Source: CAYMQB01 sp964392665 (GTDB lineage Bacteria > Hydrothermota > E44-bin80). Taken from it: a stretch of 39,535 bases of DNA. Positions within the stretch are counted from its first letter, which is position 1, and each line of letters opens with the position of its first letter. Where the stretch lies: the NCBI GenBank assembly GCA_964392665.1, contig CAYMQB010000025.1, positions 1-39,535 on the forward strand, given 5' to 3'. The position numbers were made by a program, and so were the translations under genes. Below the pieces are notes generated by a model, which was given only the letters and a program-made list of their open reading frames with translations, was not told where the DNA came from and made no database searches. This document shows, piece by piece, positions 23,327-29,878 of this stretch.

Positions 23327-24994
23327 TCAAAACAATCCTGTGATATTTCCGTTCTCATCGATGTCCACTTTTTCTGCAACAGGGACTTTCGGTAAACCAG
23401 GCATTAGGAGGATGTTTCCCGTAATAGGAACCAGAAAACCAGCCCCTGAAGATATTATTATTCTTTTCACCGTTATAAGAAAATCTTTTGGTCTCCCAAG
23501 AAGTTTAGGATTGTCGGATAGTGATTTTTGGGTTTTTGCAATACAAACAGGTAGGTCTTCAAAACCCAATTTTCTGATGATTTCCAAGTCATGTCTTGCT
23601 GTTTTGGTATAGTCGACTGCTTTTGAACCATAAATCTCTTTGCAAACCTTCTCGATTTTCTTTTCAACACTAACGGTAAGGCTATAAAGAGGTTTAAATC
23701 TGCTCTTATTGTTACTTGACTTAACCACAATTTGAGCAAGCTCTTTAGATCCTTCACCACCTTTCTCGTATTCTTCGATTAATGCGCAGGGCACATTTGC
23801 TTTCTTGGAGTATTTTTTGATTATGTTTATTTCTTCTTCGGTGTCGTCGCTGAATTTATTAATTGCAATGACTGCTGGAACTTTGAACTTCTGAATATTC
23901 TCGATATGTTTTTTTAGGTTTGAAAGACCTTTTTTGACGGCACCAGGGTCAGGTTTTTCTACTGTTCTCAAGTCCTTTCCTCCATGCATCTTCAGTGCCC
24001 TTGTTGTTGTAACAAGGACGACGATTTTGGGACTAAGATAGGATTTCTGTGCAACAATATCAAAGAATTTCTCTGCACCAAGGTCAAAGCCAAATCCTGC
24101 TTCTGTTATCACGAATTCGCTCAGTTTTAGAGCCAATTCCATTGATTGTACCGAGCAGGTTCCCTGAGCTATATTTGCAAAAGGACCTCCGTGAACGAAT
24201 GCTGCAGTTCCATCCGTTGTCTGGACAAGGTTTGGTTTGATCGCGTGTTTTAGTAGTGAGGAAACTGCTCCACCTATTTTAAGGTCTTTCAGGTAAACTG
24301 GATCGCCTTCGTAGGTAAAACCAATCAGAATGGTAGAGACTCTGTGTTTCAATTCATCAAAGGTTTCAGAAAGACAAAGAATTGCCATTATTTCAGATGA
24401 AGCTGTAATGCTGAACGATGTTTCTCTTGGAAAACCATTTTTCCTTCCTCCAAGACCTATTATCAAATGTCTTAACGACCTATCATTCATGTCCATAACC
24501 CTTGACCATTGTATTCTTCTCGGGTCGAGCTCCGGTTTTTTTCTTCTGAAAATATGATTGTCAACCGTTGCAGATATAAGATTGTGAGCAGACGTAATCG
24601 CATGAATGTCTCCAGTGAAGTGCAAATTTATGTCTTCCATAGGGAGAACCTGAGATTTACCTCCGCCGGTTGCACCACCTTTCATGCCAAATAAAGGTCC
24701 AAGAGAGGGTTCTCTTAAAGTTACAATAGCCGTATGGCCGATTCTCACAAGTCCCATAGACAATCCAATTGCCACTGTTGTCTTACCTTCACCTGCTGGG
24801 GTTGGTGTAATTGCAGAGACCAGAATTAGTTTACCATCTTTTTTCTTTTTAAGTCTTTCAAGAGCCATTAAATCTACTTTGGCTTTATATTTTCCATATA
24901 GTTCCAGTTCTTCATCCTTTATTCCAATGCTGGCTGCAATTTCTCGAATAGGTTTTAATTTAGCCAATTTTGCTATATTTCTATCTCTTCCCAT
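23327..24994 (-). CDS. fhs: Formate-tetrahydrofolate ligase
   Basis: This 555-residue enzyme forms 10-formyl-tetrahydrofolate from formate, THF and ATP. The P-loop is PTPAGEGKTT (64-73), and the family signatures REPSLGPLFGMKGGATGGG (94-112) and VHGGPFANIAQG are intact. Length is typical. It feeds purine and formyl-methionine synthesis or the methyl branch of acetogenic metabolism; the other folate enzymes are not in the window. It has only a weak AAAGGC before its ATG, 42 bases after lolA. Confidence 0.97.
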   Translation of the reverse strand: MGRDRNIAKLAKLKPIREIAASIGIKDEELELYGKYKAKVDLMALERLKKKKDGKLILVSAITPTPAGEGKTTVAIGLSMGLVRIGHTAIVTLREPSLGPLFGMKGGATGGGKSQVLPMEDINLHFTGDIHAITSAHNLISATVDNHIFRRKKPELDPRRIQWSRVMDMNDRSLRHLIIGLGGRKNGFPRETSFSITASSEIMAILCLSETFDELKHRVSTILIGFTYEGDPVYLKDLKIGGAVSSLLKHAIKPNLVQTTDGTAAFVHGGPFANIAQGTCSVQSMELALKLSEFVITEAGFGFDLGAEKFFDIVAQKSYLSPKIVVLVTTTRALKMHGGKDLRTVEKPDPGAVKKGLSNLKKHIENIQKFKVPAVIAINKFSDDTEEEINIIKKYSKKANVPCALIEEYEKGGEGSKELAQIVVKSSNNKSRFKPLYSLTVSVEKKIEKVCKEIYGSKAVDYTKTARHDLEIIRKLGFEDLPVCIAKTQKSLSDNPKLLGRPKDFLITVKRIIISSGAGFLVPITGNILLMPGLPKVPVAEKVDIDENGNITGLF

Positions 24995-25036
24995 TTGCCT
25001 TTTGTTCTTATATTATTCTTTTTGTTAAACCGGATT

Positions 25037-25657
25037 CTATTTTTCAATGACTTCAACATCAAGTGGTGGAGTAAAAGTAAAATCCACGATTTTATCGCTA
25101 TTTATTCGAATGTTTGTTAAGTCGTATACTGTTTTGTTTCCTGTTTTATCATGAAATATCAGTGAAAGCGGAAGTAATTTGTCCTTCGAGATCTTTAGTA
25201 TTATAATGTCGAACAAATCCTTAGTATCTTTCGTTGAAAAATGAAGATGGATGAATTTCGTACCGGTGTTCAAAGAATCCACAGTGAGGCTTTTAAAAGG
25301 ATCAAAAATATACTCGGGCAGCTTCTTCATGCTCATTTCGGTCTCGACATTATAGATAATACAGTACTTTTCGTCTGGTAGATAAACACACGCATTTTTT
25401 CCATCATAGACAATCAATTCTTGCTCTGGAGTTGTAATTTCCATTCTTAAACTATGGGGTCTTGAGAAATCTATTGTTCCGGCAAAAAATTGTGTATCTC
25501 CCATCATTGGTATAATCATCTCGGAAAAGTCTGCCGAAAGACTTGCTATGTTGTTAAATCTCTTTTCTATGCTGCTTAGAGTTTCTTCACGGGTTTCGGA
25601 GTTGGATAGTGTCGAAAAAGAAGTAAAAAGCAGAAAGAGAATGAATGACTTCATCAT
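25037..25657 (-). CDS. lolA: LolA-like periplasmic lipoprotein carrier
   Basis: This 206-residue protein has a signal peptide (about 1-20) and a half-open-barrel pattern: LSADFSEMIIP, RPHSLRMEITTPEQELIVYDGKNACVYLPDEKYC, and a C-terminal strand ending in DFTFTPPLDVEVI. LolA carries outer-membrane lipoproteins across the periplasm. The family is sequence-divergent, so the assignment rests on the overall pattern. Its ATG overlaps the kinase stop codon (ATGA). LolB and the LolCDE transporter are not in the window. Confidence 0.8.
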   Translation of the reverse strand: MMKSFILFLLFTSFSTLSNSETREETLSSIEKRFNNIASLSADFSEMIIPMMGDTQFFAGTIDFSRPHSLRMEITTPEQELIVYDGKNACVYLPDEKYCIIYNVETEMSMKKLPEYIFDPFKSLTVDSLNTGTKFIHLHFSTKDTKDLFDIIILKISKDKLLPLSLIFHDKTGNKTVYDLTNIRINSDKIVDFTFTPPLDVEVIEK

Positions 25658-27297
25658 ATTTCCATTGTAGGTAACTGTATAATAACTTTCGTACCTTTGT
25701 CCAACTCGCTTTCGATAGAGATATTTCCTCCGTGCATTTCTATTATATCTTTCACAATCGTTAAGCCAAGTCCAAATCCACTTATTGTGTGAATCTTTTT
25801 TTCTACTCTGTAGAATTTTCCGAAGAGGTATGGAATTTCCGATTTAGGAATACCAATACCTGTATCCTTGATTACTATTTCGAAATTCCAGCTTGAATCC
25901 CTTAATATCATACCTTCCGTAGAAATTGTAACCTTGCCCCCGGGTTTATTAAATTTTATCGCATTATCTATAATGTGAGAAAAGGAATATTGAAGTGCGA
26001 GTTTATCACCCGAAATTTTAATATCTTCATCCGGGAAGTTTACCTCAAAAAGGACATTATTTTCCTTTGCTTTCTGCTTGAATCCGAGAGATAATTGGTT
26101 TATCAAATCGAGTATCGATACTGCTTCTCTTTTTAATCCAATGTTCCATTTACTAACTTCATCGAAATCGAGAAGCGCATTCAATATGTTCGTGAACTTT
26201 TGTCCTTCTTCTTTTATAATGTTGAGAAAGTTTCTTGTTGTTGGTGCAAGGTTTTCAATTCGATCAAGTTCCTGTTCGAGAATACTCAGGCTTCCAAGAA
26301 TTGCAAAAAGAGGCGTTCTTAGTTCGTGTGCTACGTTGGTTATAAACTCGTCTTCTTTTGAATAAACCATTTCCCATTCAGCAGGATTAGTGAAGTACAG
26401 AACTGCGAATTCTTTATCCTTGTAAGTAAAAGGTGAAACTCCAAATGCAACCGTTATTTCATGACTATCTTTTCTGTTGAGGTGAAGTGGACTTTGGAAG
26501 TAATTCTTTTCAGGGAATGTTGTTAGTATTTCAGAGAGAAGCGTTATATTTCCCTTGGTGTCGTTTGATTGAATAACATCGGAACATTTTTTTCCAAGTG
26601 TGTCATTCTTGTTAAAACCAAGAGATTCCAATGCGAATTTGTTTGCAAAAAGAATTTTGAGATTATCGTTTATGATGAAAAAACCTACGGGTATTTTCTC
26701 TGATATAGATGAAAAGGGTAATCTTTCCTCAATCCTAGAATCTGCCGTTTGCTCTCTCTCCTTTGCTTGACTGAGGTTCAGATAGGAGAGATAGAGCCCG
26801 AATATTTTTGAAATGCTGAGAAGATTTTCTGCGTCGCCTGCAGAGAAAGGTTTAACGGATTTTCTTCTGTTTATCTGGATAATACCGAAGACTTTATCTG
26901 CAAAGACAATCGGAGATGCAATTATAGTGTCTGGAATTGGCTCGAAGATATTTGTTTTCTTATCAAAACGAATGTCTTTCTCTACATAAGGAAGAAAAGC
27001 TGGTTTTAAGCTTTGAAAAAGCCATCCAGCCAAACCTTCCTTTTTGGAAATCCTTCTGCCTTCGACAAAAGATGTTGTTCCATAAGTAGCCTTGCAAAGT
27101 AGTTCTTTGTCCGAATCAAGGAAAACTGCTCCTTCATTTCCTTGAAAATTATTAACAACGCTTTCTAACCAGTCCTCAAGAAGCTTTTTGTTCAGTTCGT
27201 GTTGTTGAAAAAGCTCAGTCGTCAGAAGCGAATCCATTGCTTGGTTTTTTTCATTGGAGTTATTGTCAGTTTTCCGTTTTCCAAACTGTTTTAGCAT
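25654..27297 (-). CDS. Soluble GAF-PAS sensor histidine kinase
   Basis: This 547-residue kinase has no transmembrane segments. Residues about 35-172 form a GAF domain (GAVFLDSDKELLCKATYG, IIASPIVFADKVFGIIQINR), about 200-310 a PAS domain, and 315-385 the HisKA helix pair with His324 (NVAHELRTPL). The ATPase domain has N-box Asn445 (HIIDNAIKFN), G1 box DTGIGI (Asp478) and GFGLGLTIV. It follows the response regulator by 50 bases and overlaps lolA by 4, so it is the likely cognate kinase of that regulator. Confidence 0.93.
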   Translation of the reverse strand: MLKQFGKRKTDNNSNEKNQAMDSLLTTELFQQHELNKKLLEDWLESVVNNFQGNEGAVFLDSDKELLCKATYGTTSFVEGRRISKKEGLAGWLFQSLKPAFLPYVEKDIRFDKKTNIFEPIPDTIIASPIVFADKVFGIIQINRRKSVKPFSAGDAENLLSISKIFGLYLSYLNLSQAKEREQTADSRIEERLPFSSISEKIPVGFFIINDNLKILFANKFALESLGFNKNDTLGKKCSDVIQSNDTKGNITLLSEILTTFPEKNYFQSPLHLNRKDSHEITVAFGVSPFTYKDKEFAVLYFTNPAEWEMVYSKEDEFITNVAHELRTPLFAILGSLSILEQELDRIENLAPTTRNFLNIIKEEGQKFTNILNALLDFDEVSKWNIGLKREAVSILDLINQLSLGFKQKAKENNVLFEVNFPDEDIKISGDKLALQYSFSHIIDNAIKFNKPGGKVTISTEGMILRDSSWNFEIVIKDTGIGIPKSEIPYLFGKFYRVEKKIHTISGFGLGLTIVKDIIEMHGGNISIESELDKGTKVIIQLPTMEI

Positions 27298-27347
27298 ATC
27301 CTTATGAGTTTATTTTGGGATGTGGTTCTTTAGATTGTGTTCGAAGT

Positions 27348-28016
27348 CTATTCCAGTGGAATCTCAACATCTGGTATATTCTCTGGAATACTGTCCTCAG
27401 TTGTGAATTGTCCTTGTTTCCAGGAAAGAATTAATTCAAGAGCCGATTTGTCCTTACTCAGACTCGTTTCAGCCTTGACAATTTTCCCGGATTTTAAGTA
27501 TATTTTTCCAACATCGTTTGAAGTGGTGACGGTAATCGTCGAAGCTTTCTTGATCGTTTTTTGATATTGTATAAGTTTTATAACTGGAAAATCATCGATA
27601 CTGCCCTGTACAGGGAGTTTTTTTACCGCTATCCCATTATCCTTGTATTGTTCTATGCTTTTTGCTATCTTTTTGAGGAGGTCATTAAGATTGAAAGGTT
27701 TAACTATGTAGTCATCTCCTCCAAGGCTGAAACCCTTAAGTTGATCGTCCAGTTTTCCTTTTGCCGTGAGAAACAGAAAAGGTATGTTTTTTGTCTTTGG
27801 ATTTTCCTTGGTCTTTTTACATAATTCGAAACCATCCATTTTGGGCATCATAATATCTGCAAGTATTAAATCGGGAAGATTCGTAGAGATGGCTTTGAGA
27901 GCTTCTTCACCATCGTATGCTTTCAACACTTCGTAGTTTTCCATTTCAAGACTAAAACTTAAAATATCCACAAGGTAAGCATTATCGTCAACTACAAGTA
28001 TCTTGGATTTGGCCAT
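27348..28016 (-). CDS. Response regulator with a DUF4388-like effector domain
   Basis: This 222-residue protein has an intact receiver domain (about 5-122): acidic Asp10 and Asp11, phospho-acceptor Asp54 (ADIMMPKMDG), Thr84 and Lys106. Residues about 133-215 resemble DUF4388 (the PatA N-terminal type), with GSIDDFPVIKLIQY, GKIYLKSGKIVKAE and ELILSWKQGQFTTED. That domain is not a classical DNA-binding fold; it is common in gliding and predatory bacteria and its mechanism is unclear. AAGGAAGG precedes the ATG. It heads the sensory/envelope cluster. Confidence 0.9.
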   Translation of the reverse strand: MAKSKILVVDDNAYLVDILSFSLEMENYEVLKAYDGEEALKAISTNLPDLILADIMMPKMDGFELCKKTKENPKTKNIPFLFLTAKGKLDDQLKGFSLGGDDYIVKPFNLNDLLKKIAKSIEQYKDNGIAVKKLPVQGSIDDFPVIKLIQYQKTIKKASTITVTTSNDVGKIYLKSGKIVKAETSLSKDKSALELILSWKQGQFTTEDSIPENIPDVEIPLE

Positions 28017-28053
28017 TTGTTTCCTTCCTTAAAGTCCAAGTGTTCTGTTCATT

Positions 28054-28071
28054 ACAACTCAATTAAGTTGT
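28054..28071. promoter_or_regulatory. Palindrome at the predicted transcription start of the response-regulator cluster
   Basis: ACAACTCAATTAAGTTGT is symmetric at 8 of 9 base pairs. It lies just downstream of the -10 box of the minus-strand promoter at 28076-28105, covering the expected start site, the position of an operator. A short hairpin in the mRNA leader is the alternative. Confidence 0.45.
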
Positions 28072-28075
28072 TACA

Positions 28076-28105
28076 CTTATACCAGACAAAAGACTGTTTT
28101 GTCAA
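28076..28105 (-). promoter_or_regulatory. Sigma70-type promoter of the response-regulator cluster
   Basis: Minus strand: TTGACA (28100-28105), an 18-base spacer and TATAAG (28076-28081), with TGG before the -10 acting as an extended -10. It lies in the gap between the DUF3467 gene and the response regulator. Confidence 0.65.
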
Positions 28106-28121
28106 GAGTTTTTTTACAACT

Positions 28122-28418
28122 TCATTGTGGTTTTCTAAAACCGATTTCCTTGCCAGTTTGAGTGACATTTTTAATTTCTCCAAAACGTTCTTCGTATTTC
28201 TTAATATTGCTTTCCAAAGCATTGAAAAGCATTTTGGCGTGCTGTGGGGTCATAATAATTCTTGAATGCACTTTTGCCTTTTTCATTCCCGGAAGGATAC
28301 GAGCAAAGTCAACTATGAATTCTGCAGGAGAATGAGTTAAAAATGCAAAATTGGAATAAATACCTTGAACTTCGGTATCTGCAATCTCGATATTTATTTG
28401 TTGTCCCGGTTTTTCCAT
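28122..28418 (-). CDS. DUF3467 family protein
   Basis: This 98-residue protein starts MEKPGQQINIEI and matches the DUF3467 pattern: IYSNFAFLTHSPAEFIVDFARILPG, KAKVHSRIIMTPQHAKML, and a final helix. No function is established. The sequence looks cytoplasmic (no signal peptide). The ATG at 28418 is preceded by AAGGGGAAG; an earlier in-frame start would add 18 residues not typical of the family. It has its own promoter and is a monocistronic unit between apt and the response regulator. Confidence 0.88.
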   Translation of the reverse strand: MEKPGQQINIEIADTEVQGIYSNFAFLTHSPAEFIVDFARILPGMKKAKVHSRIIMTPQHAKMLFNALESNIKKYEERFGEIKNVTQTGKEIGFRKPQ

Positions 28419-28451
28419 AATCTTCCCCTTTCTCAATCTCATCAGTTTGTT

Positions 28452-28480
28452 ATTATATGCTAAAAATTTCAAAAAGTCAA
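28452..28480 (-). promoter_or_regulatory. Sigma70-type promoter of the DUF3467 gene
   Basis: Minus strand: TTGACT (28475-28480), a 17-base spacer and a perfect TATAAT (28452-28457). Directly upstream of the -35 is a short inverted repeat AAGCAA-T-TTGCTT. Confidence 0.8.
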
Positions 28481-28520
28481 GCGAAAAGCAAATTGCTTCT
28501 TGAAAATACTACAAAGATAT

Positions 28521-29051
28521 TTATTCTTTCGCATATTTAACGAATGAAACAACCGGATAATCTCTTAGTTTATCTCTACCATTAAGAAATGACAATTCGA
28601 TCAAAAAAGCCACAGAAACGACCTTGCCCCCCAGTTGCTCAATAAGATGACAGGTAGAAAGGGCAGTTCCTCCTGTTGCCAGCAGATCGTCTATGACAAC
28701 GATTCTTTCATCCTTATTCACTGCGTCCCGGTGGATTTCCAGGGTATCTGAGCCGTATTCGAGCTCGTAACTTTGTTTTTCTACCGCTGCAGGAAGTTTA
28801 CCGGGTTTTCTTACTAGAATAAGACCTTTTTCAAGTGTCTCTGCAAGCGCTCCACCAAGCACAAATCCTCTCGCTTCGATTGAGGCTATTTTATCAAAAT
28901 GCTTATCCTTAAATTCTTCAAGAAAAAGATTAATTGAAGAGTGGAAGCTAAGAGGTTTTAAGAGCAATGTTGTTATATCTCTGAAAATTATTCCCTTTTT
29001 CGGAAAATCTGGAACATTTCTAATGTATTTTTTTAATTCTTCTCCCGTCAT
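28521..29051 (-). CDS. apt: Adenine phosphoribosyltransferase
   Basis: This 176-residue purine-salvage enzyme makes AMP from adenine and PRPP. The PRPP-binding motif VVIDDLLATGGTA is intact, and IEARGFVLGGALA and VRKPGKLPA are typical for Apt. GGGAG precedes the ATG. It lies downstream of tRNA-Pro and acylphosphatase on the same strand, probably read from the promoter at 29732-29760. Confidence 0.96.
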   Translation of the reverse strand: MTGEELKKYIRNVPDFPKKGIIFRDITTLLLKPLSFHSSINLFLEEFKDKHFDKIASIEARGFVLGGALAETLEKGLILVRKPGKLPAAVEKQSYELEYGSDTLEIHRDAVNKDERIVVIDDLLATGGTALSTCHLIEQLGGKVVSVAFLIELSFLNGRDKLRDYPVVSFVKYAKE

Positions 29052-29177
29052 TTTATCTCCCTTTCATATGTGCGCTACTGTCAAAAACTAACCACAGAGA
29101 GCACAGAGGTTTTTCTTCAAGAAGCAAGAAATATCTTTCTAGTTTATTTTCCTAATGTTGTCATTTCGCCTTTTATG

Positions 29178-29219
29178 GTCTCTAGTCTCCGGTCTTGTGT
29201 CTGATGTCTGTGGTCTGTC
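29178..29219. repeat. Six-unit GTCTNNN heptamer array
   Basis: Six consecutive 7-base units all begin GTCT: GTCTCTA, GTCTCCG, GTCTTGT, GTCTGAT, GTCTGTG, GTCTGTC. They lie in the 205-base gap between apt and tRNA-Pro. The same gap has CCACAGAGAGCACAGAGG (29092-29109), another common dispersed word. No gene is seen in this gap. Confidence 0.65.
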
Positions 29220-29254
29220 TTTCTCCGTTTCTCCGACACTTCGTTTCCCAAAGA

Positions 29255-29330
<76 letters not shown>

Positions 29331-29402
29331 TTAAATTAGAAGCACAAAGCCATAGAGTATTCAGAGAACAAAGATAGAATCCGATTCCCCGATATTTTTA
29401 TT

Positions 29403-29675
29403 TCAGAATTTGACGTCGAATTCCTTAAAACCTTCTGTGGCTTCGAGCCATTTAACCTTCACTTCTCTTATATCGCTTGATATCGGACCAATCTTGACTT
29501 CTTCTATAAATTGGTTGAGCATTCCCTGTTCACCTTCCGCAACTATTTCGACATCACCCTCATATCTATTTCTTACAAAACCACCAAGTTCAAGTAAACG
29601 TGCTTTTCTTACGATGAAGTATCTAAAACCCACTCCCTGAACAAGACCAGAAACAATAATATGCACTGCTTTCAT
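29403..29675 (-). CDS. acyP: Acylphosphatase
   Basis: This 90-residue enzyme hydrolyses acyl phosphates. The signature GLVQGVGFRYF carries the catalytic Arg18, and Asn36 in GFVRNRYEGDVEI is the second catalytic residue. Length is typical. No clear ribosome binding site precedes the ATG. It is the first gene after the promoter at 29732-29760 and is followed by tRNA-Pro. Confidence 0.95.
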   Translation of the reverse strand: MKAVHIIVSGLVQGVGFRYFIVRKARLLELGGFVRNRYEGDVEIVAEGEQGMLNQFIEEVKIGPISSDIREVKVKWLEATEGFKEFDVKF

Positions 29676-29731
29676 TTGTTTAGTAATCTACTATTGGAGA
29701 ACGTTCACTAAACATTCATCTTCAAACAACA

Positions 29732-29760
29732 TTTATATACTGAAAAAAAGTATAAGTCAA
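29732..29760 (-). promoter_or_regulatory. Sigma70-type promoter with a palindrome in its spacer
   Basis: Minus strand: TTGACT (29755-29760), 17 bases, TATAAA (29732-29737). The inverted repeat TATACT-N7-AGTATA (29736-29754) fills the spacer and overlaps the -10, the position of a repressor site. It should drive acyP, tRNA-Pro and apt. Confidence 0.7.
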
Positions 29761-29788
29761 GGGAAAAAGAAAGAAAGGGATTTTTTTC

Positions 29789-29816
29789 TTGCTTTTTTTG
29801 TTTTTTCTTGTATAGA
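29789..29816 (+). promoter_or_regulatory. Possible promoter of the alpha-2-macroglobulin gene
   Basis: TTGCTT (29789-29794), a T-rich 16-base spacer and TATAGA (29811-29816). Match is moderate; it is the best candidate in the 203-base divergent gap. Confidence 0.4.
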
Positions 29817-29878
29817 TTAACTATGGAATAAATTCCTGCTTACTATGTATATCATATTGAAAAAACAAAGGAGGTTTT

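Noticed and set aside
23290..23330. Promoter before the OmpA-family gene (a TTGACA near the fhs stop)
   Set aside because: No -10 box is found at 15-19 bases from it; the hexamer is formed by the last fhs codons.
29170..29225. CRISPR-like array
   Set aside because: The units are only 7 bases long with 3-base variable parts; there are no spacers and no cas genes.
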